DNA from: Ochromonadaceae sp. CCMP2298
Lineage: Eukaryota; Sar; Synurophyceae; Ochromonadales; Ochromonadaceae
Assembly: GCA_026770595.1 (NCBI GenBank)
Contig: MU634227.1
Coordinates: 1-14,226, forward strand
Direction: 5' to 3'
DNA length: 14,226 nucleotides
Part shown: piece after piece, positions 1 to 8,946 of the stretch
Position numbering within the stretch: the stretch's first letter is position 1
Layout of the letters: every line of letters starts with the position of its first letter
Program-made: the position numbers and the translations under genes
The notes under the pieces: generated by a model
The model's database searches: none
What the model saw: the letters and a program-made list of their open reading frames with translations, nothing else
Told to the model about the DNA's origin: nothing

Positions 1-1720
1 CCCTTATACTCCGAGCCAGTCCCCAGCTTCTTTGCGGCCACTATGACCTTGTTAATGGCGACTTGGTCAGAACCGAACTCGATATCGCCAAGAAGGGTGC
101 GCATGTAGTCCACAAAGGAATCCGGCCAGTGACGCACACCCGACGAGTTTAGTGGCATGTACGGCAGTATATTGTTGACCACGTAGTCGACGCTGAGGAA
201 GTTGCCGAAGGTATGTTTGAGGTACATACCACACGCCTTCTGTATCTCGCTCATGGTCTGGGAGCCTTCCTTGGTGACCGTCTCGTAGGCCTGGCAGGCG
301 ATCATGGTGAAGAGGTTGCGGTTCAGCATCTTGGCACGGTACGACTGCACCTGCCTGGACTTCTCATCAGCTCTGCACACTCTCATCATCTCCTCCAACT
401 CGTTGTCCCACAGCGTCTTCTGGTCGTCCCACACGATCTTCGAGGGCTTGGTCCAGGCCTTGGGCAGAGAGGCAAGAAGATCATCTGCTCCGGGGCCCGA
501 GAGCTGGGACTGACCCCCATCAAGTCCTGGACCAGACCCACAGGACGCAGCACTAAGCCCACTAGACACACCACTAGGATCATTGCCCACACCCGCCCCA
601 CTCTCTTCACGGACACGGGAGCGGGGGATCAACCCCAAGGGTGCATCAAGGGGGCTAGGAGTGGAAGATCGGCGGAGGGCATCGTCGTCCGAGTCAGCAT
701 CCTCCGAATCTGAAGAAAGTACAGGGCTCGGCGCCTTATTGAGGGTACCTCTATCCAGCATGGAGTCTCTACGGGCGCTCATCGAATCCCAGACATGAAA
801 GTCTCCAGTATCTTCACCCCTCGCATCCCCAGTCAGCTCAAACCAGGACGTGCCGGGGGCTTTTGAAGCAGGAGGAGCGGGAACGTTGGCGGCGGAAGAA
901 GCTGAGGCGGCGGCGGAAGAAGCTGAGGCGGCGGCGGAAGAAGCTGAGGCGGCGGCGGAACTCCTCTTTGACGCATTGGCCTTGAGCGATGCACCTAGAC
1001 CCGCTGCACCACCGAGAGGAGCGCGTGCTCCTGCAGAGGAAGCAGATGGCGCGGAGGAAACAGCCGACGCACTCCAGAGGCCACCGGTAATGCTGGACGT
1101 AACGCTATGCAAGAGGGTATATGCATTGGCGGCGATGGAAGAAGGCACCGCGGACTCCTCCTCCGAGCCGGACCCGCTGACGCTGTCACCATCATCCCCC
1201 CCCTCCTCTGCGGGACGAGTGGAAGTACTCCCGCCTCCACTTCCTTCATCCTCCTCCTCGATGATAGGGTCAAGGCCGGGCTGAGGCAAGGAGGCAGCGG
1301 CGAGTGGAGGTGTGATTGTAGCGGCAGGCGAACCGGAGATGCGAGGCGATGATCTGCTACCAGCAACCGCTGGTCTAGCAGAAGCAGGCGAGGCGGGACT
1401 TGGAAGAACAGAACTTGCAGATGTCTGCAAGTTATAAAAGGAGAGAAGCAAGTTAGTCATGATCAAGTTGGAAAGAAAAAGGTGAGTCAAAAGACAGGAG
1501 TGAAGGTAGGAAGTACCTGAGACAGGGGGCCAGAGGCAGAAGACGCGGAGACTGACGGAGGTACAAGATCCTTCTTCTTGGCAGGTTTGGGCTCTTTAGG
1601 GACACCCCTCACATCGTAGTCAGCACTGGCATACTTGGAGTTGACCTTCCTCTCCCTCTTGCTCTTGGTTCCAAGGCCCTCATCGCCGGACCCTGCCTCG
1701 GCCGCCGCCCTCTTAGACAT
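1..1720 (-). CDS. Unknown, probably nuclear protein, 3' end beyond window
   Basis: The model is complement(join(1-1424, 1517-1720)), at least 541 residues, with the C-terminus outside the window. The start is the ATG at 1720. Exon 1 (68 codons) ends CAG before a GTACTT donor. The 92-bp intron (1425-1516) carries a good branch-point match (TGACTAAC) and ends TTGCAG, and the phase-0 junction keeps one frame open to base 1. The N-terminus is basic (KSKRERK at about 19-25, KPAKKK at about 45-50), like nuclear localisation signals. Residues of about 69-400 are low-complexity Ser/Ala/Gly with acidic patches, including an SSAAASA heptad repeat. From about residue 400 the protein becomes a folded, helix-rich segment (IVWDDQKTLWDNELEEMM, later VDYVVNNILPYMP) that looks like a real domain I cannot name. 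Not recognised; the nuclear location is an inference. The gene model is well supported by frame continuity. Confidence 0.75.
892..960 (-). repeat. 21-bp coding tandem repeat (SSAAASA heptads)
   Basis: Three perfect copies of a 21-bp unit (892-912, 913-933, 934-954) are followed by the first 6 bp of a fourth. The unit is seven codons, so it stays in frame inside the unknown left-edge gene and encodes Ser/Ala heptads. Identical copies imply recent slippage or homogenisation. Confidence 0.9.
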
Positions 1721-2213
1721 GACAGATGGGTAGGGAACGAGCAGAGCGAAGAATTGGACCCCAAGGTAATGATCTGCGGGAGAAAGTGGTGAATTGCGAT
1801 GTTCAATGGCCAAGGTGTCGATTCAAAGTTCGAGCCTCCTGCGTACCGAAGGCCCAGAAAAAACAAGGGCCTTGTTCGTTCTACGAACATGGGAATGGCC
1901 CGAGATTGGGTACGGGGACACGTACCACAAAGTAAAATAGGAGAGCGAAAAAAGGCCAAAAAGGTAACGCAACGTACGTTTCACGGCGTACCCTGCGTAC
2001 CATTCGCAAATATAGTGAACGGCCTAAGTTAACGAACAATGAACAGATGAAACGTACCCGCAGGATAAATTCGCTTGCTTCTTGAACGAATTCTCGTTGA
2101 TGATTCGCTTCTAAATCACATTCAACATTGTGTTCTGTTTGGAGATCCTGGAGATGCCCAGTTGATATAGTAGCAGAAGGACTCCTATCTCATCAGCGGC
2201 AGTGTGCACGGCG
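1721..2213. promoter_or_regulatory. Divergent intergenic region with CGTACC motif cluster
   Basis: This 493-bp stretch lies between two divergently transcribed starts (ATG at 1720 on minus, ATG at 2214 on plus), so it should hold both promoters. CGTACC or its complement occurs at 1842, 1909 (reverse), 1921, 1987, 1996 and 2053. A 10-bp palindrome AACGTACGTT lies at 1971-1980, and a hairpin-type inverted repeat at 1873-1889. No convincing TATA box stands out and no long ORF is credible here. The promoter role follows from gene arrangement; the motif enrichment is seen directly. Confidence 0.6.
1873..1889. repeat. Short perfect inverted repeat, 7-bp arms
   Basis: TGTTCGT and ACGAACA are exact reverse complements separated by the three bases TCT. 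The element sits inside the divergent promoter region. It could be a dimeric factor site; it is too short to be sure. Confidence 0.55.
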
Positions 2214-4153
2214 ATGCTGGCTGGGAGACTGCTCGCGCGCTTGCCCCGCTGCGTGGGCGCAGTATCTTGCTCTAGGCGAGCTCTGAGTCTGCAGACCCTG
2301 CAAACGCAGCACGTCAAGCAGGGCGGGAAGCTGAATCTGGAGCTGTTGGATCTACCCTATTGCAGAGTGGATATCACGTCGCGCTGGCAAGACCACTGTG
2401 ACCTCAGCTACGAGGACGGTGACTACTCTCTGCGCTTTCACGAAGACGCCGACCTCGGCAGCCTCACAGTGACCGCCACAGGCACAGGTGGCCCGAGGAG
2501 GGAGAGCGCTATTGAGATATTCGTACCAGAGTATCTGGACATCAGTATCGATGGAAATGAGTTGGATTTGCGTATGAAGAGCAAGGTACAGTGGCGAATG
2601 CACCAAGGCAGTCCCCCGCTCGGAATGACTCCCCTTCTCACCTCTCCCTTCTCATTACCATTAGATCCAGGGGGACATGGCTGTATCCTGCACGAGCGGG
2701 AGTGTGGTGGTGGATAAGCTGAGGGGCGAGGTGATCGCCTTGCAGTGCGGTGAAGGTGAGGCATGAGCGCAGAGGCGCCGGCTTGCTGCCCCGCTTCATC
2801 GTATGCGCCAGTGCACCTGCGAACCTGCACCTAAGTATCTATGCACTGCAGAGTAGTGGAGATACAACCTTACGTATCGTGGCGTTAACCGCCTATCACA
2901 CACCACACACCACACACCACACACCACACACAACATGTCTTCCCACAGCCGATCTGACCGTGCGCAAGCTGATCGAGGGCAACTCCTTCCTGCGCTGCCG
3001 CTCGCTCAGCGCCAAGATGATCAACGGCGATCTGGTGAACATCGAAGCCACCCACGTGAGCGTGGAGGCCATCTACGGCGCAGACACCACCATATCGGCC
3101 TCTGACGACGTGACTGTGGGTCTATCCAGGGGGGCGATACAGGTGAGTCTGCAGACAGCACACGGCTGCTCCAGCCACTAGACCTCACCCTCTAAACATA
3201 CTTATACTGCCACCTCAACCTTGCCCCTCACATTTTCCCTTACCTTTTCTCTCTGCCTCTGCCTCTGCCCCTCCCCTCTACACTACACCCAGGCGCACAG
3301 TAGGCAGGGCAACGTCAGCCTGAGCGGCGTGGACGGCGCCTGCTTGGCCGTGGCGGACCGGGGCACAGTGCGGCTGCAGGTGAACAAGCTGCTAGGTCGC
3401 TGCGTTGCACAGGCGAACGAGGGACACATCATTGCAACGCTGGACCCAGAGGTAGGGTAATGTGGCATCCTCTTGAACACTCTATCACATGGCAGATACT
3501 ATCTGAAACCTGACGCCATGAACGTAACACCTAAACCTAACACCTAACACCTGACACCTGACACCTCCCACCTACCACCTCCCACGAAGATGGAGGGTTC
3601 CCTGGAGTGCATGAGCGAGACCATGGGCCTCACCAGAGCCACCTCCACCGTAGTCTCCGACGCATTCGAACTGCTACCCTCAGAGCTCGAGCCGGGGGAG
3701 GAGATTGCCTGCCCCCGACCCGGCGTGTGGGAGGGCGGCACCATCCGGGGTCGGCTGACGGGCAAGTCTGCCTCTGTGAAGCGGCCCACCTTCCAGGAGG
3801 CGGGGCGCAGCGGCTCGGGCAAAATCAACCTGGAGGGGGCGGAGGCGCAGCAGCTGGACGAACCCGTATCCTATCCCAGCAGCAACAGTAGCGGCACCGA
3901 CGCTACCAGCTCTACCGGCACTACCAGTGCTACCGGCGCCAGTGCTGGGGATCAAGGTGGGGAAGTTCAGGAGTTCGATATCTCCCTCTCCGCGTATGGG
4001 AACATTCGCGTAGAAACCATGTCCTGGATCCAGGTGATTCGCAGCAAGTACGGCTTCGAGGACAAGGTGGGTGCGCAGGTGCCAGGCAGGACGGCCTCCT
4101 CGGGTGTAAAAGCCGCCCAAATTGCCAGCAACTTGCGCTCGGGTGACGCATAG
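2214..4153 (+). CDS. FAM185A/DUF4097-like beta-strand repeat protein, probably mitochondrial
   Basis: Five exons: join(2214-2585, 2665-2755, 2949-3142, 3293-3451, 3590-4153), 459 residues. All introns are GT-AG (79, 193, 150, 138 bp) and every junction preserves frame. The start is the first ATG in frame. The N-terminus (MLAGRLLARLPRC, then SCSRRALS) is Arg/Ser-rich without acidic residues, as in mitochondrial presequences. The body is a run of short beta-strand turns (for example GDLVNIEATHVSVEAIYGAD, then GNVSLSGVDGACLAVADRGTV), typical of the DUF4097/FAM185A fold. The C-terminus ends in an amphipathic IRVETMSWIQVI segment. Residues of about 360-390 are a Ser/Thr/Gly-rich insertion. The molecular function of the family is not established. 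The exon 2 acceptor could instead be 2671, which drops two residues. The family call rests on repeat pattern and overall length, so it is moderate; the gene structure is firmer. Confidence 0.7.
2897..2934 (+). repeat. Intronic CACACAC-type 7-bp tandem repeat
   Basis: Near-perfect copies of a 7-bp CACACAC unit lie in intron 2 of the FAM185A-like gene, ending 14 bp before the acceptor AG (2947-2948). The repeat supplies part of the pyrimidine-bearing tract upstream of the splice site. Confidence 0.9.
3525..3585 (+). repeat. Intronic CACCT-based tandem repeat
   Basis: Degenerate 7-8 bp units built on CACCT(R/C) (ACACCTAA, ACACCTGA, CACCTCC, CACCTAC) fill the 3' half of intron 4 of the FAM185A-like gene, right up to the acceptor at 3588-3589. 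Confidence 0.8.
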
Positions 4154-4482
4154 TACTCTACAATCTATAGTTTGTTTGCCATCCAATGAATACCTTTTAA
4201 GTTTGTGTAATACCGTGCTTGCTACATAACCAACCTAACCTGATGCAAATCAAAGGCTTCAGCGAATCCGCCGTTCCCAGGTTCCTGGCTTTTGAGGGAG
4301 AGGATTTGGGTTGTAAGTTGGGTTCCTTGACCTGGAGGGGGTTGGGTATGTGAGACTGCGGCATCTAGATTTCAAAGCTAAATTGATAGCTGACGAGGAC
4401 GGCACTAGTGTCGGCAGACTTTGGTGAGGTCCTTCGAGATAGTCCAGCTTTTAAAGCTAAATTGAAAGCAACGTTGACAGCG
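4154..4482 (+). other. Intergenic, 3' end of FAM185A-like gene and BTB gene upstream region
   Basis: This 329-bp tandem intergenic stretch has no credible ORF or RNA gene. Its one notable feature is the 13-bp direct repeat AAAGCTAAATTGA at 4374-4386 and 4453-4465. The BTB frame is open upstream to a TAG at 4387-4389 but has no ATG before 4483, so the second repeat copy lies just inside the 5' leader. Confidence 0.55.
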
Positions 4483-5241
4483 ATGTCGAATCCAGGGAGC
4501 GACGTGGAGGGGGATGCAAAGGCGGAGCCAACCTTCGCTTCTGAAGAAGCGCTGGCGGAGGTGCAGCAGTTGGAGCAAGCATCGAAGGATATGGACGAAG
4601 AAATTCAGAGGCTGGTTTTGATGAGAAAGGCTGCTACCGTCAGCATCAGCAGCAGCTACCGCACTTTGATCGCCGAGGCCAAGCAAGAGCATAAGATAAT
4701 CGTGCAAAACGCCAAGAGCGAAGCAGAATCTATCGCAGCTCAGTCTAAAGAAATCATACAAGAGGCCAAGAAGGAAGCCGAGTCTATCCTCGCTGGGGCA
4801 CTGGAGGAGACGAAGAAGTGGGAGGCTGAGAAGACGGCGCTGGCTGGAATGCAGCACTTTGAGCGGATTATCAACCTGAACGTAGGTGGCGTACGGTACA
4901 CGACTTCGTTGACAACTCTTCGTCGCTTCCCGGACACGATGCTCGGGTGCATGTTCTCTGGCAGGCACACTTTGATCGAGGGGGAGGATGGGCACTTCTT
5001 CATCGACAGGGACGGCATGCACTTCCGGCACATCTTGAACTTCCTGCGCTCTCCGGAGGGCTATAAGGTGGCCCTGGGGGTCAGAGGTGCGGTGAAGGAG
5101 GAGCTGCGGCGCGAGTGTGAGTACTACGGCATCGATCAGCTGATGTTTAACCCCCAGGAGGTGGACGCGCTTGAGGAGGAGGAGGATGCGTTTGAGGGCG
5201 GTATGGACATGTTCGGCGGTGAGAGGACTGGCGACTACTAA
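4483..5241 (+). CDS. Coiled-coil plus BTB/POZ (KCTD/T1-type) protein
   Basis: A single exon of 252 residues, starting at the first in-frame ATG. Residues of about 20-122 are charged and heptad-like (repeated EAKKEAES, KQEHKI, EETKKWEAEK blocks) and predict a long coiled coil. Residues 129-222 form a BTB/T1 domain of the KCTD and voltage-gated potassium channel tetramerisation type: the INLNVGGVRYTTSLTTLRRFP opening, DTMLGCMFSG, FFIDRDGMHFRHILNFLRS, and ECEYYGIDQL near the end. There is no transmembrane channel segment, so it is a soluble KCTD-like protein, probably oligomeric and possibly an adaptor for cullin-3 ligases; that role is known for some family members and not shown here. The tail (about 225-252) is acidic. 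A second long open frame on the opposite strand is a composition shadow. Confidence 0.88.
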   Translation: MSNPGSDVEGDAKAEPTFASEEALAEVQQLEQASKDMDEEIQRLVLMRKAATVSISSSYRTLIAEAKQEHKIIVQNAKSEAESIAAQSKEIIQEAKKEAESILAGALEETKKWEAEKTALAGMQHFERIINLNVGGVRYTTSLTTLRRFPDTMLGCMFSGRHTLIEGEDGHFFIDRDGMHFRHILNFLRSPEGYKVALGVRGAVKEELRRECEYYGIDQLMFNPQEVDALEEEEDAFEGGMDMFGGERTGDY

Positions 5242-5668
5242 TTGCTCAGTACCACGTACGCAACATTCCAACATTCTATAGGCTTTAGAGATGCTGGGAC
5301 TTGGGACCCCACCAGGGATTAAACCACCTTTAGGGGGTCGTTACGACTAAATTCATTAACACAAGCAACTCGTCACCTTGGGCTAACGCGACAATGCTTG
5401 CAGACCCCCACCTTACCTATTCGTATCCCCAGATGATGTTATCTATCCGTAGGAATATGTCTATGCTCATACGAATATATCTATGCTCAACCGGTCTGAA
5501 TCCGCCGGTCTTGCTTTTGTGACCCTCGAAGATACAAAACTGTTCTAGATGATGCGAATCGAAGCGTGAAGAGAGCAGTTCAAGACGTGAATTTAGAAAT
5601 TGTCTGGTCAACATAATTCCCCCATCGCTCTAACTAGAATTTCTTCCACAAAGTCGCGAAGGATCAGA
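5242..5668 (+). other. Intergenic region upstream of ISD11 gene
   Basis: This 427-bp stretch lies between the BTB gene and the ISD11 gene, both on plus. It holds a 20-bp period duplication at 5453-5489 (GAATATRTCTATGCTCA twice, 16 of 17 positions identical) and no credible coding sequence. It presumably contains the BTB terminator/polyadenylation region and the ISD11 promoter, neither of which I can locate. Confidence 0.5.
5453..5489 (+). repeat. 20-bp tandem duplication
   Basis: GAATATGTCTATGCTCA at 5453-5469 and GAATATATCTATGCTCA at 5473-5489 differ at one position and are spaced 20 bp apart. They lie about 180 bp upstream of the ISD11 start codon. Confidence 0.85.
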
Positions 5669-5941
5669 ATGAGCATCAGATACGGGCGCTCGACTGTGCT
5701 GCACCTGTACAAGCAGTTGCTTCGCGAGGCGCAGAAGCTGCCGAACTACAACTTCCGAGAGCATGCGCTGCGGAGAATTAAGTTTGGCTTTCGTAAGGAC
5801 AGTACGCTGAAGGATATGGCAGCGATGGCGAAGTTTGCGTGGGGCCTTGGCCAGCTCGATGTGATCAGAAGACAGGTGATAATAGGGGAAATGTATCCCG
5901 GTCGCACGTCTGTGGTGGTAGTCCAGGCAGGCGTCAAGTGA
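5669..5941 (+). CDS. LYRM4: ISD11/LYRM4, LYR-motif subunit of the mitochondrial cysteine desulfurase complex
   Basis: Single exon, 90 residues, the usual ISD11 length. ISD11 binds and stabilises the cysteine desulfurase NFS1 together with mitochondrial acyl carrier protein, and so supports iron-sulfur cluster assembly on ISCU in the matrix. The sequence shows the LYR family layout: VLHLYKQLLRE at 10-20 (the tripeptide is LYK, a conservative change from LYR), YNFREHALRRI at 27-37 with the conserved Phe, and the C-terminal helix LDVIRRQVIIGEMY at 63-76, which is characteristic of ISD11 rather than other LYR proteins. The start is the first ATG in the frame. No separate presequence is evident, as is common for small LYR proteins. 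A frataxin-like gene, a partner in the same complex, lies 3.4 kb downstream on the same strand. Confidence 0.88.
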   Translation: MSIRYGRSTVLHLYKQLLREAQKLPNYNFREHALRRIKFGFRKDSTLKDMAAMAKFAWGLGQLDVIRRQVIIGEMYPGRTSVVVVQAGVK

Positions 5942-6189
5942 TTGGGGTATTTTGATTGGGTGATTGTGAACTGCAACGATTCAACGCCCTACCTCCCCCT
6001 ACCTCCTCGTGAGCTTCAACTGATCAACTGGTCAAGTGACTGTCAACCCCCAATCGTAACCCCTGTCATGACTGAGTAATTGTAGGACGCAGCAGGGGAT
6101 GTTCAAACAGTAATCGTTAAATGTGTGAGGATGTTCAAGCCTTCGATTTTTACATTCGCGAAATTTACAATGATACACAGTTTACAACG
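5942..6189. other. Convergent 3' intergenic region
   Basis: A 248-bp gap between the ISD11 stop (plus) and the PX-GOLD stop (minus), so it should contain both polyadenylation regions. I see no gene or strong repeat. TGTAA pentamers occur on the minus strand shortly after the PX-GOLD stop, but I cannot assign a signal. Confidence 0.45.
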
Positions 6190-8946
6190 TTACGTGGATG
6201 CATCGACGTTTGATGCGGGGGCGGTGGCGCTGGCATAGCTGCCCCTGCGCAGAGAGTTTATCTGGTTCCAAGTGGGCAGTATTCCGATTAGCGCCTGCCC
6301 GGTCTGCATAGTTCCCATTCCCAGTCTGCCCGACAGCCCTACCACGCTACTGCCCACACTACCACTGTCTCCACCCACATCGACCCCCGCATCGGAGGGG
6401 CTAATCTCAGTCACGGATGCGGGATCACCAGCGCCGCAGCTCGCACTATCACTGTCACCGAAGGCCCCCGATGCTTCACCAGTGCCCTCCTCGTCAGCGC
6501 TAATCAGCAGGCTCACAGTGGGCGAGCGCGCCACCACGTGCTTTCCCAATGGGGCACTTCCCAAGCTGCCACTCCTTGATCCGGCACCACTGCCCCGCCT
6601 GCTGGCCGGTGCGTTGCCCAAAAATACGTCCTCCACCCCCTCCTCCTCCTCCTCGAACGGCACCACTAGCTCCCCTGTTCCCCACCTCCCACCCGTGTTG
6701 GATTCCGGGTTACCTCCAGCCGACACCCCCGTAAATGTGCTGTACTTGCTCTCCACCCGGCCCATATGCTGGTCGGGGGCGTCGCCGCTCAGCAGCGCAA
6801 TCGCAGATTTAAGCCCTGTCCTGTCCAACTCCAGGAAGCTGATGACATCCTGCGCCTCCCGCACCTGCCCGATGGCCATGGTTTTCTCGTGCTCGGCCTC
6901 TATATATCGAGCCTTCATCTTCTCCAGCGAGGCCTTCAGCTCGATGGCGTATGCCTTCAGCTGCTTCTTCTCGGCCCTCAGCTTGCTGCGCTGCTGCTCC
7001 GTCTCCGAGAGGGTCTTGCGCAGGAGGGTCGCTGCGCGCAGGTGGTTGTTGAGGGCGGTCAGGTGCGCAACCAGATTTGCGCTGTCGTACGCAGCAACCA
7101 CTTCTACAGGAATCTGTAGCAGCTCCTCCTCAGTCGAGTCCAGTGGACTGTGCACCACCCCTGGTGCCAGCGCTGGCGTCGTTGTTTGCGGTGGAGATGC
7201 CACCTTATTGTCCTGTGCATCCACCTGCACGGGCTTCGTCGGCAGATCAGCTGCCGGAGAGGGCGAAGGAGCAGGAGCAGTAGCAGGAGCGGCGGGGGTT
7301 TCATCTGCTGCGCTGTCCCCACATACGCTGCCCGCCGCAGAGGAGCTGGTACCCGAGATCACGCTGGTGCCGATCGAAGGGGACGGAACCGCCGCTCCCT
7401 CTTCCGCTCCCTCCGTTTGCTCCTCACCCGCGTCTGCATCCCCTCCATCCACTGAAGCGCAAATGCTGAGCTTCTGCGGCCTGGGCAGAGTACCCGCGAG
7501 TCCCTCCTCCAGCTCCGCGTAGTAACTCTGCTTGAGCAGGTCCAGATCCCGCCCCATCTCGGCCAGCTCCTGCTGCAGCGATTGCTCTCGCTCCTGCTGC
7601 GCCTCGGCCTCCTGCACGTGCCTGGCAGCTAACGCCCTCTCGGCCACCAGTGCAGACTCAGAGTAGCCCAGCGCCGCCTGCAGTGTGAGCTTCACTCCGC
7701 GTAGGTGCGATATCTCCCGCCTCGCCTCGCCCAGCTCCATCTCCTCCTGCCCCTCCTGCATCAACTGCCAGGCAGCCTCTCGCTCCCGCTCGTCCTCGCC
7801 CGGCATTTGCACCCCCACCCCCGTACCGAGAGTACCCATTTCAACACTCGGATTGCGCCCTCCTGTCTCCCGTCCGTCTCCCTCTGCTACTGTCTGCGCC
7901 CCCTTCTCCGGCGCCGCGGCTTTCCCCTGGCCCTTGGGCGAGGAACCCGCCATGAGAGCGAAGGATGCACTGCGCGTCTGCAGGATTGCGATGGAAAGCG
8001 CAGTAAGTGTGCTTTTCAGCAGGGCCCGCTGCTTCGCGTGCGCCGCCCGCTCCTTCTTCAGCGACACTGTGGAGCTCACCACTCGCTCGTACTCCGCCTT
8101 GGACACCACCTGCACCTTATAGGAGACGGTCTTGGTCCTCCAGCGGGAGTAGCTGTTGTCCCAGATGAAGCTCACCCTCTCTGCGGAGGGCGCTTCGAAG
8201 CTGCCGCGGATTAGCGTATCGTGCGAGCGGTACCGCTGGTAGGTAACCATCTCTCGCTTTTCGTGCATGATGGAGAAGCCTATATCATGAGCGAGGGTTG
8301 AAAACGACCACACTACCACACTGTTGGGGACGAGCGTCACATCCAGTGTCCTGTCCACTCGGACAAGCTTGGTGACCGGCTGCACGGCGGAGAGTATGAG
8401 GTCGATCTCGCTGTCCGCTGCTGTTGCGTCCGCCTCCTCGGGTAGAAGCTCCCCGTCCGCCGACTCAGTGTCCAGGAAGAAGAGCAGCGCGTCCGAGAGC
8501 AGCACCTCTGGGATCAGCAGCAGGTCGCGCAGGTAGGAGGTGAGGAAGCCGCGTTTCTGCTGAATCAGCTCGTTGGTGTCGACGCGCTTCACCAGTTGCT
8601 GGTCGCCAATGCCCTTCTCCAGTGGGGCGGGACCTAGCAAAAAGGAGAGCGGCGCGATGGCGGCGACAGGAGGCTTGTCACGACTCGTAGCGCGGTTGAA
8701 AGCGTGGCTCTGCGCTCCGGCGAGGTTGAGCTCGGGCAGGTTGGATCTCGCGTACTGGCGCCTGAGGCGGGCGTCCAGCTCGCAGAAGGCTGCATAGCTG
8801 CGAGTCACTGTGTAAGTCTGCTGCCTCGCCCACACGCGCAAAGTGAACAGGTGGTTGTTGTAAAAGTTGCTGTTGCCGGAAATCGAGTAGTCCATCACCT
8901 CGCAGTGGAGCGAAGCGCTGCGGGGGTCTGGGGACTGGCCCTCCAT
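6190..8946 (-). CDS. PX-GOLD-coiled-coil protein, phosphoinositide-binding, sorting-nexin-like
   Basis: A single exon of 918 residues. Residues of about 12-160 form a PX domain: basic VTRSYAAFCELDARL (47-61) corresponds to the R-R/S-Y-x-x-F phosphoinositide-binding signature, and KRGFLTSYLRDLLLIPEVLLSDALLFFLD (about 131-159, key residues R132, L139, P146, S151, F157) to the final helices. An insertion of about 45 residues separates them. Residues of about 196-281 match a GOLD-like beta-sandwich (VVVWSFSTLAHDIGFSI, then FIWDNSYSRWRTKTVSYKVQV), as at the C-terminus of SEC14-like lipid-transfer proteins. Long coiled coils follow at about 285-325, 400-495 and 620-720, separated by Ser/Ala/Pro/Gly-rich disordered stretches, and the tail is disordered. 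The role is probably peripheral binding to endosomal membranes with coiled-coil dimerisation; this is inferred from domains. The long plus-strand open frame across 6272-7522 is a shadow. Confidence 0.85.
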   Translation of the reverse strand: MEGQSPDPRSASLHCEVMDYSISGNSNFYNNHLFTLRVWARQQTYTVTRSYAAFCELDARLRRQYARSNLPELNLAGAQSHAFNRATSRDKPPVAAIAPLSFLLGPAPLEKGIGDQQLVKRVDTNELIQQKRGFLTSYLRDLLLIPEVLLSDALLFFLDTESADGELLPEEADATAADSEIDLILSAVQPVTKLVRVDRTLDVTLVPNSVVVWSFSTLAHDIGFSIMHEKREMVTYQRYRSHDTLIRGSFEAPSAERVSFIWDNSYSRWRTKTVSYKVQVVSKAEYERVVSSTVSLKKERAAHAKQRALLKSTLTALSIAILQTRSASFALMAGSSPKGQGKAAAPEKGAQTVAEGDGRETGGRNPSVEMGTLGTGVGVQMPGEDEREREAAWQLMQEGQEEMELGEARREISHLRGVKLTLQAALGYSESALVAERALAARHVQEAEAQQEREQSLQQELAEMGRDLDLLKQSYYAELEEGLAGTLPRPQKLSICASVDGGDADAGEEQTEGAEEGAAVPSPSIGTSVISGTSSSAAGSVCGDSAADETPAAPATAPAPSPSPAADLPTKPVQVDAQDNKVASPPQTTTPALAPGVVHSPLDSTEEELLQIPVEVVAAYDSANLVAHLTALNNHLRAATLLRKTLSETEQQRSKLRAEKKQLKAYAIELKASLEKMKARYIEAEHEKTMAIGQVREAQDVISFLELDRTGLKSAIALLSGDAPDQHMGRVESKYSTFTGVSAGGNPESNTGGRWGTGELVVPFEEEEEGVEDVFLGNAPASRRGSGAGSRSGSLGSAPLGKHVVARSPTVSLLISADEEGTGEASGAFGDSDSASCGAGDPASVTEISPSDAGVDVGGDSGSVGSSVVGLSGRLGMGTMQTGQALIGILPTWNQINSLRRGSYASATAPASNVDAST

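Noticed and set aside
3525-3585. Telomere-like repeat (CCTAA words) in FAM185A-like intron 4
   Set aside because: Units vary (CACCTRA, CACCTCC, CACCTAC) and the tract is inside a spliced intron. A simple intronic repeat explains it better than an interstitial telomere.
4405-5274. A 289-codon open frame antisense to the BTB gene
   Set aside because: It mirrors the codon pattern of the BTB gene, has Leu/Arg/His-rich composition typical of antisense shadows, and shows no recognisable domain.
5285-5345. Possible tRNA on minus (GGGGTCCCAAGTCCCAGC resembles a degenerate T-arm/B box)
   Set aside because: The canonical GGTTCGA core is missing and I could not find matching acceptor, D and anticodon arms.
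6272-7522. A 416-codon plus-strand open frame opposite the PX-GOLD gene
   Set aside because: It is Ser/Ala/Pro-rich and lies over the low-complexity part of the minus-strand gene. The minus frame has clear PX, GOLD and coiled-coil segments.
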